This document shows positions 1 to 9,853 of a DNA stretch of 64,000 nucleotides, in pieces; the stretch's first letter is position 1, and every line of letters starts with the position of its first letter. Location: positions 115,059-179,058 of the forward strand of contig NZ_JAVFVV010000013.1 in assembly GCF_030929505.1 (NCBI RefSeq), given 5' to 3'. Source of the DNA: Mesorhizobium sp. LHD-90 (lineage in GTDB: Bacteria > Pseudomonadota > Alphaproteobacteria > Rhizobiales > Rhizobiaceae). The notes under the pieces are model-generated. The model saw only the letters and a list, made by a program, of their open reading frames with translations, was not told the origin of the DNA and ran no database searches. Made by a program: the position numbers and the translations under genes.

Positions 1-614
1 TGGCCCTCATCGAGGAAAAGCCCTGGACGCGCCGTAAGGAATTTTTGTCGCTCAATCCGGCCGGCACGCTGCCGGTGCTGCTGGCGGAGGGCGATGTGCC
101 GATCGTCGGCGCGCAGGTCATCGGCGAATATGTCGACGAGACGCGTGGCGTGCTGAAGCGCGAGCGCCGCCTGTTCGCCGAGGACCCGATGCAGCGCGCC
201 GAGATCCGCCGCCTGGTCGACTGGTTCCTCGTCAAGATGGAGAGCGAGGTCACCCGCCATCTGGTGCGCGAGCGCGTGCTGAAGCCGCTGATGCCGTCGG
301 ACATGGGCGGCGGCGCACCCGACTCGTCGGCCATCCGCGCCGCGCGCTCCAACATCCGCCAGCACCTCAAATACATCAACTGGCTGGCCGGCACCCGCCA
401 CTGGCTGGCCGGCGTGCGCATCAGCTATGCCGATCTCGCCGCCGCCTCGGCGATCTCCGTGCTCGACTATCTCGGCGAGATCGACTGGCGCGAACAGGCC
501 GCGGCCCGCGAATGGTATGTGCGGGTGAAATCGCGGCCGTCCTTCCGCCCGCTGCTCAACGACCGGGTGCGCGGCCTGTCGCCGGTTTCCCACTATGCGG
601 ACCTCGATTTCTGA
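1..614 (+). CDS. Glutathione S-transferase family protein (5' end cut by window)
   Basis: Soluble cytosolic glutathione-dependent transferase. Reading from base 3, before any start codon, the frame already encodes thioredoxin-fold sequence ([14 protein letters not shown], then NPAGTLPVL with the family's cis-proline position, then a [11 protein letters not shown] stretch like the glutathione-binding E-S/Y motif). An all-helical C-terminal domain with TRHWLAG and YADLAAASA follows, as in the GST C-terminal fold. The true start lies upstream of the window, so only a few dozen N-terminal residues are missing. The last 20 bases overlap queG, so the two are probably co-transcribed. The substrate cannot be told. 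Confidence 0.88.
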   Translation, partial: ALIEEKPWTRRKEFLSLNPAGTLPVLLAEGDVPIVGAQVIGEYVDETRGVLKRERRLFAEDPMQRAEIRRLVDWFLVKMESEVTRHLVRERVLKPLMPSDMGGGAPDSSAIRAARSNIRQHLKYINWLAGTRHWLAGVRISYADLAAASAISVLDYLGEIDWREQAAAREWYVRVKSRPSFRPLLNDRVRGLSPVSHYADLDF

Positions 615-1764
615 GAATTTTTCCGCGACCCGCCCGCCGGCAGGCGGCTCCGCGGGCGCGCGTCTGCGCGCCTTCCTGAACCGCGAGGCGAAGGCCGCCG
701 GCTTCGACGCAGTGGCCATCACCTCCCCCGATGCCATCCCGCTCGCCGGCGAAAGGCTGGCCGAATTCGTCGCCGCCGGCTTTCACGGCTCGATGGCCTG
801 GATGCAGGAAACGCTGGCGCGGCGCGGCGACCCGCGCGCGCTGTGGCCGGAGGTGCGCTCCATAATCGTGCTCGCCATGAATTACGGCCCGGACCACGAT
901 CCGCGCACGATCCTGGAAAAGCCCGACCGGGCGGCGATCTCCGTCTATGCCCAGAACCGCGACTATCACGACATCGTCAAGGGCAAGCTCAAGGGCGTGG
1001 CCGGAAAGCTCGCGGCAAGGACGGGCTGCGACGTAAAGGTTTTCGTCGACACCGCGCCGGTCATGGAAAAGCCGCTGGCCGAGGCCGCCGGCATCGGCTG
1101 GCAGGGCAAGCACACCAATCTGGTCAGCCGCGAGCACGGCTCATGGCTGTTCCTCGGCTCGATCTTCACCACCGCCGAACTGGAGCCCGACCGGCCCGAA
1201 ACCGACCATTGCGGCACCTGCCGCGCCTGCCTCGACGCCTGCCCGACGGACGCCTTCCCGGCGCCTTACCGGCTCGATGCCCGCCGCTGCGTTTCTTATC
1301 TCACCATCGAGAACAAGGGGCCGATCCCGCTCGAATTCCGTGAGGCGATAGGCAACCGCATCTATGGGTGCGACGACTGTCTTGCCGCCTGCCCGTGGAA
1401 CAAGTTCGCCCGGGAAGCCTCCGAGGCGAAGCTCAGAGCCCGCGACGACCTGCGCGAGCCGCCGCTCGCCGATCTGCTGGAACTGGACGACGCGGCCTTC
1501 CGCGAAAAATTCTCCGGTTCGCCGATCAAGCGGATCGGCCGCGACCGCTTTCTGCGCAACGTGCTCGTCGCAGCCGGCAACTCCGCCGATCCGTCGCTGG
1601 CCGAGTCTTGCATCCGGCTGCTTGACGACCCCGCGCCGCTGGTGCGCGGGACGGCGGTCTGGGCCGTGTCGAAACTGCTGGACCGAAACGAGCTGAAAGG
1701 GCTTTTCGAGAAGCGCAACGAGGCTGACGACACGGTTCTGGGCGAGTGGAAGGCCGCTTTTTGA
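595..1764 (+). CDS. queG: Epoxyqueuosine reductase QueG
   Basis: Cobalamin-dependent iron-sulfur enzyme for the last step of tRNA queuosine synthesis, epoxyqueuosine to queuosine. The 389 residues are normal for the family. Visible features are the N-terminal FDAVAI/HGSMAWM region, the catalytic-Asp segment [11 protein letters not shown] near residue 150, and two ferredoxin-like cysteine clusters around residues 205-265 ([12 protein letters not shown] and [13 protein letters not shown]). A HEAT-like C-terminal region is typical of longer QueG forms. ATG 595 lies inside the end of the GST gene, which suggests translational coupling. No other queuosine genes are in view. Confidence 0.96.
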   Translation: MRTSISENFSATRPPAGGSAGARLRAFLNREAKAAGFDAVAITSPDAIPLAGERLAEFVAAGFHGSMAWMQETLARRGDPRALWPEVRSIIVLAMNYGPDHDPRTILEKPDRAAISVYAQNRDYHDIVKGKLKGVAGKLAARTGCDVKVFVDTAPVMEKPLAEAAGIGWQGKHTNLVSREHGSWLFLGSIFTTAELEPDRPETDHCGTCRACLDACPTDAFPAPYRLDARRCVSYLTIENKGPIPLEFREAIGNRIYGCDDCLAACPWNKFAREASEAKLRARDDLREPPLADLLELDDAAFREKFSGSPIKRIGRDRFLRNVLVAAGNSADPSLAESCIRLLDDPAPLVRGTAVWAVSKLLDRNELKGLFEKRNEADDTVLGEWKAAF

Positions 1765-1970
1765 AGCGCAATTCGGTGTTTTTCGGCACGCGCCCGGGCA
1801 AGCACTTGATATTGCGGATTCTTCCGGACTTCACGGGTTTCTGGCGCCCTTGATTTTGTTTGGAAAAATGTCCTTCTTTTGAGCGAGACGCGGAACGCGG
1901 GTCGGGGATAAAACAGCTGGAGAATCGCCGGTTTGTCCCCGCGCCGAGCCCGCTACCGGAGCTTTTTGAC

Positions 1971-2873
1971 ATGCAGGTTTTCATCTTCGGCGCCGGCTAT
2001 TCCGCAAAGGCCTTTGCCGCCGCCCGGCCCGACAACACCGTCCGCATCGCCGGCACGACCCGCGACGAATCGAGGTTTCCGGCCCTGCAGGCGGCCGGCA
2101 TTGCTCCGTTGGCCTTTGACGGGAAAAACCTTTCTGACAACATTATCAATACCTTGGCGGACACTACCCATCTCATCGTCTCGGTCGCGCCGGACGACGC
2201 CGGCGACCCTGTTCTCGCCTTGGCGCGAAAAACGATCGCCAGTTCGATGCCGAAGCTCGCGTGGATCGGCTATCTCTCGACGATCGGCGTCTACGGCGAT
2301 CACAAGGGCGCCTGGATCGACGAGACGGCCGAGTGCGGTCCCACTTCCCTGCGCTCCCGACGCCGGGTCGAGGCGGAAAATCAATGGCTTGGCCTCGGCG
2401 AGGAGATCGACGTGCCGGTCGCGGTGCTGCGGCTTTCCGGCATATACGGTCCCGGCCGCAACGCCTTCGTGAACCTGCGCGACGGCACCGCCAAGCGCCT
2501 GATCAAAAAGGACCAGGTGTTCAACCGCATCCATGTTTCCGACATAGCCGGCGCGCTCTGGCATCTTGCCGGTGCCAATCGCGGCGGCGTCTTCAACGTC
2601 ACCGACGATCTTCCCGCCCCGCCGCAGGACGTGGTCGCCTACGCGGCAAGCGTGATGGGCGTCGAGCCGCCACCGGAGATACCGTTCGAGACGGCGGAGC
2701 TGTCGCCGATGGCGCGCAGTTTCTACGGCGAAAACAAGCGTGTTTCCAATGGTTTGATCCGCAGTGCCGGCTACGCCTTCCGCTATCCGGACTACCACTC
2801 CGCCTTCGACGCCATGTGGGCCGACGGCAGTTGGGCCGATGGCGATGCGCGCAGTCCGATCAGGGCTTCGTGA
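1971..2873 (+). CDS. SDR family / NAD-dependent epimerase-like protein (YeeZ-type)
   Basis: Extended Rossmann-fold protein of 300 residues. The N-terminus QVFIFGAGYSAKAF carries the GxGxxA nucleotide-binding pattern. A WIGYLSTIGVYGDHKG segment, an RLSGIYGPGRN segment and a C-terminal RVSN..YAFRYPDYHSAFDAM are typical of YeeZ-like atypical SDRs. The usual YxxxK pair is not obvious. I chose ATG 1971 because the Rossmann strand begins there; upstream in-frame sequence has no domain character. It follows queG by about 200 bases of featureless sequence. The function is unassigned; this family often sits near GST and queG in rhizobia (inference). Confidence 0.85.
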   Translation: MQVFIFGAGYSAKAFAAARPDNTVRIAGTTRDESRFPALQAAGIAPLAFDGKNLSDNIINTLADTTHLIVSVAPDDAGDPVLALARKTIASSMPKLAWIGYLSTIGVYGDHKGAWIDETAECGPTSLRSRRRVEAENQWLGLGEEIDVPVAVLRLSGIYGPGRNAFVNLRDGTAKRLIKKDQVFNRIHVSDIAGALWHLAGANRGGVFNVTDDLPAPPQDVVAYAASVMGVEPPPEIPFETAELSPMARSFYGENKRVSNGLIRSAGYAFRYPDYHSAFDAMWADGSWADGDARSPIRAS

Positions 2874-2980
2874 TCGGCAGGTCGGCTCGCCACGTGCTAA
2901 ATTTTGCCACGCCGCTGATTCACCCTTCGTTTACCAGCCGGCGTCAGGCTGGCCGACGGGTGGCTGCCGGGGACAAGCGC

Positions 2981-4075
2981 ATGACTCTTTTTGCACGCGC
3001 GGCGCGCATCGCCGCCCTCTTCGCCGCAGCATTTTTTCTTGCCATCCCGACTTCCGTGCCGGCGGAGTCGGCAGAACTTGCCAAAAATCTCTTTGGTTCC
3101 AAGAAGTTACCAGCGGCGACTGCGCCGGCCTCCTACGGCTTTTATTCAAAGGGCTGTTTTTCCGGCGGCGTCGCCATCGCCACCGACGGCCCGACCTGGC
3201 AGGCGATGCGGCTGTCGCGCAACCGCCGCTGGGGCCACCCGACCATGATCAATCTGGTCGAAAAACTGTCGCGAGACGCCACCGCCGACGGCTGGCCCGG
3301 CCTGCTGATCGGCGACATTTCGCAACCGCGCGGCGGGCCGATGCTGACCGGCCATGCGTCGCACCAGATCGGCCTGGACGCCGATATCTGGTTCACACCA
3401 ATGCCCGACCGCCGGCTTTCGGTCAGCGAACGCGAGAACATGAGCGCCACATCGCTGGTCAACGAGAAGACGCATCTGGTCAAGGACAGGCTTTGGACTT
3501 CGGCCCACGCGCGGCTCCTGAAGCGCGCCGCAAGCTATCCCGAGGTCGAGCGCATCCTGGTCAATCCCGGCATCAAGAAGAAGCTTTGCGAAACGGTCAA
3601 AGGCGACCGCGCCTGGCTGCAGAAGGTACGGCCGTTCTGGGGCCACGACTATCATTTTCATATCCGCATCGGCTGCCAACCAGGCTCGTCTGGCTGCAAG
3701 CGGCAGGCGGCGACCACGGCGGGTGAAGGCTGCGACGAGTCCCTCGCCTGGTGGTTCACGGAAGAGCCGTGGCGCCCCAACAAGAACCCCGATGCGCCGA
3801 AGGCCCGCGACCTGATGACCATGGCGAGCCTGCCGAAGGAATGCCGCGCCGTGCTGCAGGCGCCTGCTCCCGTCTCGGAAGCCGCCGTCACGGTCGGCCC
3901 CGGCGCCGATGCGATGGCAGTGGCGCACGCCGAGGCACCCAGCGCGGTCGTCTCCGAACCGGCGCAGGACGCCGTCGCAAAACCCGTGATTTCGCCTGGA
4001 GCCGCACCGATCAGCGCCTATGCGGCGACGCCGGAAATGGGTGCGCCGCTACCGCGCCCTCGCCCCGGCCAGTAG
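2981..4075 (+). CDS. mepA: Penicillin-insensitive murein endopeptidase MepA
   Basis: Periplasmic LAS-type zinc peptidase that cleaves D-Ala-meso-DAP crosslinks in peptidoglycan. The 364-residue product starts with a hydrophobic signal peptide (about residues 1-27, ending VPAESA). Zinc ligands are visible in HASHQIGLDADIWF (HxxGxxxD) and GHDYHFHIRIGC (HxH). The C-terminal 80 residues are Ala/Pro-rich low complexity ending in RPRPGQ, beyond the catalytic domain. ATG 2981 begins the signal peptide; the frame stays open far upstream over the preceding gene but encodes nothing recognisable there. E. coli MepA is shorter, about 270 residues. Confidence 0.95.
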   Translation: MTLFARAARIAALFAAAFFLAIPTSVPAESAELAKNLFGSKKLPAATAPASYGFYSKGCFSGGVAIATDGPTWQAMRLSRNRRWGHPTMINLVEKLSRDATADGWPGLLIGDISQPRGGPMLTGHASHQIGLDADIWFTPMPDRRLSVSERENMSATSLVNEKTHLVKDRLWTSAHARLLKRAASYPEVERILVNPGIKKKLCETVKGDRAWLQKVRPFWGHDYHFHIRIGCQPGSSGCKRQAATTAGEGCDESLAWWFTEEPWRPNKNPDAPKARDLMTMASLPKECRAVLQAPAPVSEAAVTVGPGADAMAVAHAEAPSAVVSEPAQDAVAKPVISPGAAPISAYAATPEMGAPLPRPRPGQ

Positions 4076-4107
4076 GCCGGTCCGGCGTTTCCCAGCCGAC
4101 TTTCCCG

Positions 4108-4381
4108 CCTACGCCACCGGCACGGCCGGCCAGCGCAATCTGCATGTCTGCACGGGCCTCTCCCAGAAGCCAATGAAAAGCGGCCCGTTCGGCGGCGACC
4201 AGCAGCCGGCGCGCTGATTGCGGAGGGAAAGGTCGACGCACTGATTTTCTTCGTTGATCCGCTGACGCCGATGCCGCATGACGTGGATGTGAAGGCATTG
4301 ACGCGGCCCGCCATCGTCCACGACATCCCGATGGCGCTCAACGTGGCGACCGCCGAAGTGCTTCGGGATCAGAGAACGGAT
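4108..4381 (+). pseudogene. mgsA: Decayed methylglyoxal synthase (mgsA) remnant, 5'-truncated and frameshifted
   Basis: Methylglyoxal synthase turns dihydroxyacetone phosphate into methylglyoxal. Frame 3 from about 4111 gives YATGTAG...[11 protein letters not shown], the family substrate-phosphate and catalytic-Asp region. Immediately after QQ a single missing base (about 4205) shifts to another frame, which continues [15 protein letters not shown], then [17 protein letters not shown], then [14 protein letters not shown], the conserved C-terminal half. About 45-50 N-terminal residues are absent, replaced by sequence running straight from mepA. A palindromic element begins at base 4382 where the 3' end should be. 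The identity comes from motif recall; the loss of function is plain from the sequence. Confidence 0.87.
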
Positions 4382-4650
4382 AGAGCGAGAGGAGATGATA
4401 CCCGGCCATTCTGTTTCTCGTTTGGCGAGGCGATCCGCTAGGAAGGGCGCGAAGGTCGATGTGGTTCATCGGCCGAGCGTCCTGACGAAGCGGGCGCCCG
4501 CCAAACGGAAACCCGGAGGGCCGGGCCGGTTTGGGCCAAATCCGTCGGGCTTCGTCTTGTCCGGGCCACCAGCCCGGTCTGCGACGAAGCCCTCGACCTT
4601 GGCCCAAACCGTCGCCGGCGGAATGACCGGATATCATCTCTTCTCGCTCT
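4382..4650. repeat. Palindromic MITE-like intergenic element with 30-bp terminal inverted repeats
   Basis: Bases 4382-4411 and 4621-4650 are inverted copies matching at 27 of 30 positions (outer end AGAGCGAGA). Inside is a second inverted pair (4528-4556 against 4583-4610, sharing GGTTTGGGCCAA and GGGCTTCGTC). At its apex is a short CCGGGC/GCCCGG hairpin at 4561-4577. There is no coding capacity. The fold-back layout resembles rhizobial intergenic mosaic elements or MITEs. It separates the mgsA remnant from glk. Confidence 0.75.
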
Positions 4651-4675
4651 AATGCCGCATTCGGGGACGGATGGA

Positions 4676-5692
4676 ATGACGCCTGAGGAAGAAGGTTTTC
4701 GGTTTCCGGTGCTGATCGGCGACGTGGGTGGCACCAATGCCCGTTTCGCGATCGTCGAATCGGCTGAAACGGAGGCGGGCGAACCGAGCATCGTGCGCAC
4801 TGCCGAATTCGAGACGATCGACGACGCGATCGCCGGCTCCATCCTGCGCAACTCTTCCGTTCGCCCCAATTCGGCGGTGATCGCGGTTGCCGGTCCGGTC
4901 GACGGCGACGCCATCGCGCTCACTAATTGCCCCTGGGTGGTGCGCCCCAAAGGTATGTTCGGCAGCCTGGGACTGTCCGACGTGGTCGTGCTCAACGATT
5001 TCGAGGCGCAGGCGCTGGCCGTGGTGGCGCTCGGCGAGGAGCATATGGAAAAGATCGGCGGCGGCACACCGGAGGCCGGCGCCGCACGGGTCGTCCTCGG
5101 GCCGGGCACCGGCCTCGGCGTCGCCGGGCTGATCCATTCGCGCGGCCGTTGGATTCCGGTGCCGGGCGAAGGTGGACACATGGACATCGGTCCGCGTTCG
5201 CCGCGCGATTTCGAGATCTTTCCGCATATCGAGCCTCTGGAAGGCCGGGTCTCCGGCGAGCAGATTCTTTGCGGCCGTGGACTGGTGAACGCCTACCGGG
5301 CAGTCGCGGCAGCAGACGGCAAGGCGCCTCGCTTCACTACGCCGGCCCAGATCACCGCCGCCGCGCTGGAACGAACGGACGCGGTGGCCGAGGAGACGCT
5401 TTCTTTCTTCGTCACCTGCCTCGGCCGCACCGCCGGCGACCTGGCATTGGTGTTCAAGAGCCAGGGAGGCGTGTTCCTGACCGGCGGCATCGCCCAAAAG
5501 ATCGTGCCGGCGCTGCGTGCGGAAAATTTCCGGGCTGCCTTCGAGGACAAGGCGCCGCATTCGCAGATGATGGCCGGAATGCCGGTCTACGTCATCACCC
5601 ATCCGCTAGCGGCGCTGACCGGCCTTTCCGCCTATGCGCGCAAGCCGGACCAGTTCGGCGTCGAGACCAGGGGCCGGCGCTGGCGCGCGTGA
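4676..5692 (+). CDS. glk: Glucokinase
   Basis: Cytosolic ATP-dependent glucokinase of the bacterial Glk (ROK-unrelated, E. coli type) family, making glucose 6-phosphate. The 338 residues fit the family. Motifs are the phosphate-1 loop [10 protein letters not shown] near residue 16, [31 protein letters not shown] and the C-terminal [14 protein letters not shown] 4676 is preferred over the in-frame ATG at 4652 because 4652 sits directly against the end of the palindromic element with no Shine-Dalgarno sequence, whereas GGGGACGG precedes 4676. It is convergent with the toxin-antitoxin genes downstream. Confidence 0.94.
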   Translation: MTPEEEGFRFPVLIGDVGGTNARFAIVESAETEAGEPSIVRTAEFETIDDAIAGSILRNSSVRPNSAVIAVAGPVDGDAIALTNCPWVVRPKGMFGSLGLSDVVVLNDFEAQALAVVALGEEHMEKIGGGTPEAGAARVVLGPGTGLGVAGLIHSRGRWIPVPGEGGHMDIGPRSPRDFEIFPHIEPLEGRVSGEQILCGRGLVNAYRAVAAADGKAPRFTTPAQITAAALERTDAVAEETLSFFVTCLGRTAGDLALVFKSQGGVFLTGGIAQKIVPALRAENFRAAFEDKAPHSQMMAGMPVYVITHPLAALTGLSAYARKPDQFGVETRGRRWRA

Positions 5693-5707
5693 GTGGTTCT
5701 CCGGCGT

Positions 5708-6046
5708 TCAGGCAGCGGACTTTTGCGGTGAAGCCGGCTTGCGCTTTCGCCTTGCCTGATGCGGCTTGCCAGCCGGGGCCGCCGACAAGGTAAGGCCGAG
5801 TGCGTTCAGCACGGAAAGCACAGTCGCGAATTCGGGATTGCCGGTCTCGCCGAGCGCCTTGTACAGGCTTTTCGGATTGAGGTTCGCAGCCGCCGCTATG
5901 TCTGCCATTCCACGCGCGCGAGCAACGATCCCTATCGCATCCCGCACTTCGGCGGGGTCGCCGGTTTCGAGCGCGGCCGTGATGTAGGCAGCTTGGAGTT
6001 CCGGAGTTTCGAGATATTCCGCTGCGTCGAAGCGTGTCGTTTCCAT
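5708..6046 (-). CDS. Addiction-module antitoxin, HigA-like HTH (HI1420 family)
   Basis: Small DNA-binding antitoxin of 112 residues. The middle (about residues 45-90) carries a Cro/C1-type helix-turn-helix with MADIAAAANLNPKSLYKAL and the strongly conserved tail NPEFATVLSVLNALGL. The N-terminus (FDAAEYLETPE) is typical of the HI1420 'downstream' antidote family. It lies 3 bp behind the toxin gene, so toxin comes first, as in HI1419/HI1420 and HigBA modules. The basic C-terminal tail (RRKRKPASPQK) is extra. It should neutralise the toxin and repress the operon. Confidence 0.9.
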   Translation of the reverse strand: METTRFDAAEYLETPELQAAYITAALETGDPAEVRDAIGIVARARGMADIAAAANLNPKSLYKALGETGNPEFATVLSVLNALGLTLSAAPAGKPHQARRKRKPASPQKSAA

Positions 6047-6049
6047 ATC

Positions 6050-6346
6050 TCAGTCTTTCCAGTTGTCGGCGATGGCGAAGGCGCGCTTGATGTCGGTTTG
6101 CTGCCTGCTCTTGTCCCCACCGCAAAGCAGAATGATGACGGCCCCGCCGCGTTGCACGTAATAGACCCGGTAGCCGGGTCCATAGTCGATACGCATTTCC
6201 ATGATCGGACCACCCACCGATTTGACATCGCCGGGATTGCCCAGCTCCATCCGGCGGATGCGTTGCAGGATGCGGGCCGCTGCGTTGGCGTCGTGCAGGG
6301 CGCGTAGCCATTGCGAAAACTCGGGTGTCTGACGGACCTCGACCAT
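6050..6346 (-). CDS. Addiction-module toxin, RelE/HigB superfamily (HI1419 family)
   Basis: Compact 98-residue RelE-superfamily toxin, expected to be a ribosome-dependent mRNA interferase. The family signatures are TPEFSQWLRALHD near the N-terminus, ARILQRIRRMELGNPGDVKSVGGPIMEMRIDYGPGYRVYY in pieces through the centre, and the C-terminal LLCGGDKSRQQTDIKRA with conserved basic residues. It is the first gene of the two-gene operon with the antitoxin immediately downstream. The activity is known of the family and inferred here. Confidence 0.9.
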   Translation of the reverse strand: MVEVRQTPEFSQWLRALHDANAAARILQRIRRMELGNPGDVKSVGGPIMEMRIDYGPGYRVYYVQRGGAVIILLCGGDKSRQQTDIKRAFAIADNWKD

Positions 6347-6356
6347 CGGAACGGTA

Positions 6357-6377
6357 GCCTATAGGCGACTGACGTCA
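6357..6377. promoter_or_regulatory. Candidate toxin-antitoxin operator (two perfect palindromes)
   Basis: Two perfect palindromes, GCCTATAGGC at 6357-6366 and TGACGTCA at 6370-6377, sit 11-31 bases upstream of the toxin start. The TATAGG on the minus strand could serve as a -10 element, so a bound antitoxin would block transcription. The binding is inferred. Confidence 0.45.
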
Positions 6378-6488
6378 CAAGCAATCATTCGCTCATACGC
6401 GGCTGCTGAAAAGCATAGAGGGGCGGCGACGATACCACACCCTGCGATCATCGCGCGGCAGGCATAGGCAAGCCGCTCCGTTGACGCT

Positions 6489-8396
6489 ATGAGGTGCCGG
6501 TCCGGTCGGCAGCCGGCATCGAGCAACACACGGATCGATCCTGGTTTGAAGATAAAAGCCGAAAAGAAACGCGCCGAACCCGGCGAGGTGATCGCCGTGA
6601 TCCGGCGAATCCTCGCGGAGAACGGCCGCGAATACATCGGCAGCTATGTCGCCGCCGCGCTCTGCCTGATTGCCGCCGCCGCCACCACCGGCTTCAGCGC
6701 CTGGATCATGCGCGACGTCATCGACCAGATCTTCTACCAGCGGCGCGCCGATCTGATCGTGCTGATCAGCCTGCTGGTGTTCGGCGCCTTCGTCGTGCGC
6801 GGCCTCGCCGGCTACGGCCAGGCCGTGATCCTCTCGAAGGTCGGCAACAATCTGGTGGCGCGCTATCAGCAGCGGCTGTTCGACCATCTGATGCGGCTGG
6901 GCGTCGATTTCCACACCTCCAACCGCTCGGCCCAACTCGCAGCTCAGATCAACCAGAATGTCGGCGGCATACGCGACCTGCTCGGCACCACGCTCAAGGC
7001 CGTCGCCGGCGACATGGTCACGCTCGTGGCGCTTGTCGTCGTCATGGTCATCCAGGATCCGGTCCTGTCGATCTTCGCTTTCCTGATCGGCCCGCCGCTG
7101 ATCTTCGCGGTAAACAAGCTGACGCGCCGCCTGCGCCGCATCAGCCGCGAGACGATCGAGGTCAATTCGCGCCTGATCGGCGCCATGCAGGAAGCGACGC
7201 AGGGCATTGCCGTGGTGAAGGCCTTCACCATGGAAGATCAGTTGTCGCGCCGAATCGCGAAGCTGATTTCCGACACCGAATGGCGCAGCAACAAGATCGC
7301 CCGCATTTCTGAGCGTCTCACGCCGATCTCCGAGATGCTCGCCGGGCTGGCGGTTGCCGGCGTCATCGCCTATGCCGGCTATCGCGCCGCCTATCATCAG
7401 CAACCGCCCGGCGCTGTGTTCTCCTTCATCTCGGCGCTGCTGCTGGCCTACGATCCCGTGCGCCGGCTGGCCCGCGTGCAGATCGGGCTGGAGCGCGCGC
7501 TGGTCAATGCCCGGATGATCTACGAAATCCTCGACCTGAAGCCGCGGCAGGGCGACGCTCCGGGTGCGCCACAACTCCGCGTCCCCAAAGGCGAGGTGCG
7601 TTTCAACGACGTGCATTTCGGCTACAGCGAAGAGTTGCCGGTGCTGCATGGCGTCAGCTTCGTTGCGGAAGCAGGCAAGACCACGGCGATCGTCGGCGCC
7701 TCGGGAGCCGGCAAATCCACCCTGACCGCGCTGCTGGAGCGCTTCTACGACCTCGAAAGCGGGTCGATCGAGGTGGATGGACAGGACATCGCCACCGTTA
7801 CCAAGAAATCGCTGCGTGAAAAGATCGCCTTCGTGTCGCAGCAGCCCTACCTGTTCGAGGGCACCATCGCCGACAATATCCGCTACGGCCGCGAGGACGC
7901 GACCGAAGCGGAGGTGCGCGCGGCAGCAGAACTGGCGGCGGCCGACGAGTTCATCCGCGAGCAGCCGCAGGGCTACGACACCCCGGTCGGCGAAAACGGC
8001 GCGACGCTCTCCGGCGGCCAGCGGCAGCGTGTGTCGATCGCCCGCGCCATCTTGCGCCAGGCGCCGATCCTGCTGCTCGACGAGGCCACGTCCGCGCTGG
8101 ACACCGAGTCCGAGGCGCGCATCCAGGACGCACTGGCCACCGCCATGAAGGGCCGCACCGTCATCGTCATCGCGCACCGCCTGTCGACCGTGGTGCATGC
8201 CGACAAGATCGTCGTGCTGGAAAGCGGCCGCGTCGTCGAAGAAGGCACGCATGAGGAACTGCTTTCCGATCCGCACGGCGTCTATGCGCGCTTCCACCGC
8301 GTGCAGAGCGCCAAGGGCCTTGGCCTGGTCGACGACACCAGGAAGAAAGTTTCGGTCAGGCGGAGCCAGCGGGCAACCGGAGGAGCGGTGGCATGA
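6489..8396 (+). CDS. ABC exporter, fused permease-ATPase (MsbA-like half transporter)
   Basis: Inner-membrane half-transporter that works as a homodimer. Residues about 50-340 form the six-helix type I exporter domain. The ATPase domain follows with Walker [10 protein letters not shown] near 402, signature LSGGQRQR near 507, Walker [12 protein letters not shown] near 528 and H-loop IAHRLST near 560. At 635 residues it is slightly long. The start is uncertain: ATG 6489 has no good ribosome site, and TTG 6546 in the same frame is an alternative. The substrate is unknown; lipid or hydrophobic compounds are typical for the family. The stop overlaps dapB by 4 bp. Confidence 0.9.
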   Translation: MRCRSGRQPASSNTRIDPGLKIKAEKKRAEPGEVIAVIRRILAENGREYIGSYVAAALCLIAAAATTGFSAWIMRDVIDQIFYQRRADLIVLISLLVFGAFVVRGLAGYGQAVILSKVGNNLVARYQQRLFDHLMRLGVDFHTSNRSAQLAAQINQNVGGIRDLLGTTLKAVAGDMVTLVALVVVMVIQDPVLSIFAFLIGPPLIFAVNKLTRRLRRISRETIEVNSRLIGAMQEATQGIAVVKAFTMEDQLSRRIAKLISDTEWRSNKIARISERLTPISEMLAGLAVAGVIAYAGYRAAYHQQPPGAVFSFISALLLAYDPVRRLARVQIGLERALVNARMIYEILDLKPRQGDAPGAPQLRVPKGEVRFNDVHFGYSEELPVLHGVSFVAEAGKTTAIVGASGAGKSTLTALLERFYDLESGSIEVDGQDIATVTKKSLREKIAFVSQQPYLFEGTIADNIRYGREDATEAEVRAAAELAAADEFIREQPQGYDTPVGENGATLSGGQRQRVSIARAILRQAPILLLDEATSALDTESEARIQDALATAMKGRTVIVIAHRLSTVVHADKIVVLESGRVVEEGTHEELLSDPHGVYARFHRVQSAKGLGLVDDTRKKVSVRRSQRATGGAVA

Positions 8397-9205
8397 GCGA
8401 CATGGGACTGGTGGTGGTCGGCGCTGCCGGCCGCATGGGCCAGACGCTGATCCGCACGATTCATGAGACACCGGGCGCCCGGCTGGCCGGCGCCGTCGAG
8501 CGTGCCGGCTCGGCCATGCTCGGCCGCGACGCCGGCGAGTTGGCGGGCGTCGGCCCGCTGGGCGTCGTCATCGGCGACGACCCGCTGCCGGTGTTCGCCA
8601 AGGCCGACGGCGTGCTGGATTTCACCGCGCCGGCCGCCACGGTCGAATTCGCCGGCTACGCCGCGCAGGCGCGCATCGTCCATGTCATCGGCACGACGGG
8701 ATGCACGGCGGCGGACGATGCAAAAATCGCCGCCGCCGCCCGTCACGCCACCATCGTCAAGAGCGGCAATATGAGCCTCGGCGTGAACCTGCTGGCCGTG
8801 CTGGTGGAGCAGGCTGCGAAAGCGCTCGGCCCCGAGGATTTCGATATCGAGATCCTGGAAATGCACCACAAGCACAAGGTCGACGCGCCGTCGGGCACGG
8901 CGCTGCTGCTCGGCGAGGCGGCGGCGAAGGGCCGGGATGTTCCGCTCGCAGGCAACGACGTGCGGGTGCGCGACGGCCACACGGGTCCGCGCCGGGCCGG
9001 CTCGATCGGCTTCGCCACGCTGCGCGGCGGCTCCGTAGTCGGGGAACACACGGTCTACCTGTCCGGCCTCGGCGAGCGCGTGGCGCTGTCGCACCACGCC
9101 GAGGACCGCGGCATCTTCGCGCGCGGCGCGGTCAAGGCCGCGCTCTGGGCGCATGGCCGCAAGCCCGGGCTCTATTCGATGCGCGACGTGCTTGGCCTTT
9201 CCTGA
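8393..9205 (+). CDS. dapB: 4-hydroxy-tetrahydrodipicolinate reductase DapB
   Basis: NAD(P)H-dependent reductase of the diaminopimelate/lysine pathway, 270 residues as expected. The N-terminal Rossmann motif is GAAGRMGQ (residues about 10-17). The family active-site signature [15 protein letters not shown] lies near residues 156-170, and GTTGCT near 100. ATG 8393 has a good Shine-Dalgarno sequence (GGAGG) and overlaps the exporter stop (ATGA), giving translational coupling. gpmA follows 33 bp downstream in the same direction. Confidence 0.97.
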   Translation: MSDMGLVVVGAAGRMGQTLIRTIHETPGARLAGAVERAGSAMLGRDAGELAGVGPLGVVIGDDPLPVFAKADGVLDFTAPAATVEFAGYAAQARIVHVIGTTGCTAADDAKIAAAARHATIVKSGNMSLGVNLLAVLVEQAAKALGPEDFDIEILEMHHKHKVDAPSGTALLLGEAAAKGRDVPLAGNDVRVRDGHTGPRRAGSIGFATLRGGSVVGEHTVYLSGLGERVALSHHAEDRGIFARGAVKAALWAHGRKPGLYSMRDVLGLS

Positions 9206-9238
9206 ACGTCGCGCGCACGGTTCCACAAGGGGAAATTC

Positions 9239-9853
9239 ATGTCGGGAACACTGGTACTGGTCCGCCACGGGCAAAGCGAATGGAACCTTCAAAACCTGTT
9301 CACGGGATGGCGCGACGTCGGCCTGACCGAACAGGGACATACCGAGGCAAAGTCGGCCGGCGCCAAGCTGAAGGCCCGCGGCCTGACGTTCGACATCGCC
9401 TTCACCTCGGCGCTGAAGCGGGCGCAGAAAACCTGCCAGCACATCCTCGACGCGGTCGGCCAGAGCGATCTCGAAACGATCCGCGACCAGGCGCTCAACG
9501 AGCGCGACTACGGCGAGCTTTCCGGCCTCAACAAGGACGACGCCCGCAAGAAATGGGGCGAGGAGCAGGTCCATATCTGGCGCCGCTCCTACGACGTCCA
9601 GCCGCCCGGCGGCGAGAGCCTGAAGGACACCGGGGCGCGCGTCTGGCCCTATTACCTCCACGACATGCAGCCGCATGTGTTGCGCGGCGGCACGGTGCTG
9701 GTGGCTGCCCACGGCAACTCGCTCAGGGCCCTCATCATGGCGCTCGACGGGCTGAGCAGCGACGAGATCGTCAGGATGGAACTGGGCACAGGCGTGCCGA
9801 TCGTCTATCGGCTGAACGCCGACTCGACGGTGGCATCGAAAGAGGTGCTTTGA
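9239..9853 (+). CDS. gpmA: 2,3-bisphosphoglycerate-dependent phosphoglycerate mutase
   Basis: Cytosolic glycolytic enzyme interconverting 2- and 3-phosphoglycerate. The phosphohistidine motif RHGQSEWN is at residues 9-16, ERDYGELSG near 88, and the second histidine in AAHGNSLRA near 157. At 204 residues it is the short alphaproteobacterial form (E. coli GpmA is about 250). A Shine-Dalgarno AAGGGGAA precedes ATG 9239. It probably belongs to the exporter-dapB-gpmA unit. Confidence 0.96.
   Translation: MSGTLVLVRHGQSEWNLQNLFTGWRDVGLTEQGHTEAKSAGAKLKARGLTFDIAFTSALKRAQKTCQHILDAVGQSDLETIRDQALNERDYGELSGLNKDDARKKWGEEQVHIWRRSYDVQPPGGESLKDTGARVWPYYLHDMQPHVLRGGTVLVAAHGNSLRALIMALDGLSSDEIVRMELGTGVPIVYRLNADSTVASKEVL

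Noticed and set aside
5595..6311. 238-codon leftward frame overlapping the toxin-antitoxin genes
   Set aside because: It conflicts with the two compact genes that match a known toxin-antitoxin family in order and spacing.
6393..8471. 692-codon antisense open frame over the ABC exporter
   Set aside because: It is a shadow of a clear ABC exporter gene with all ATPase motifs on the plus strand.
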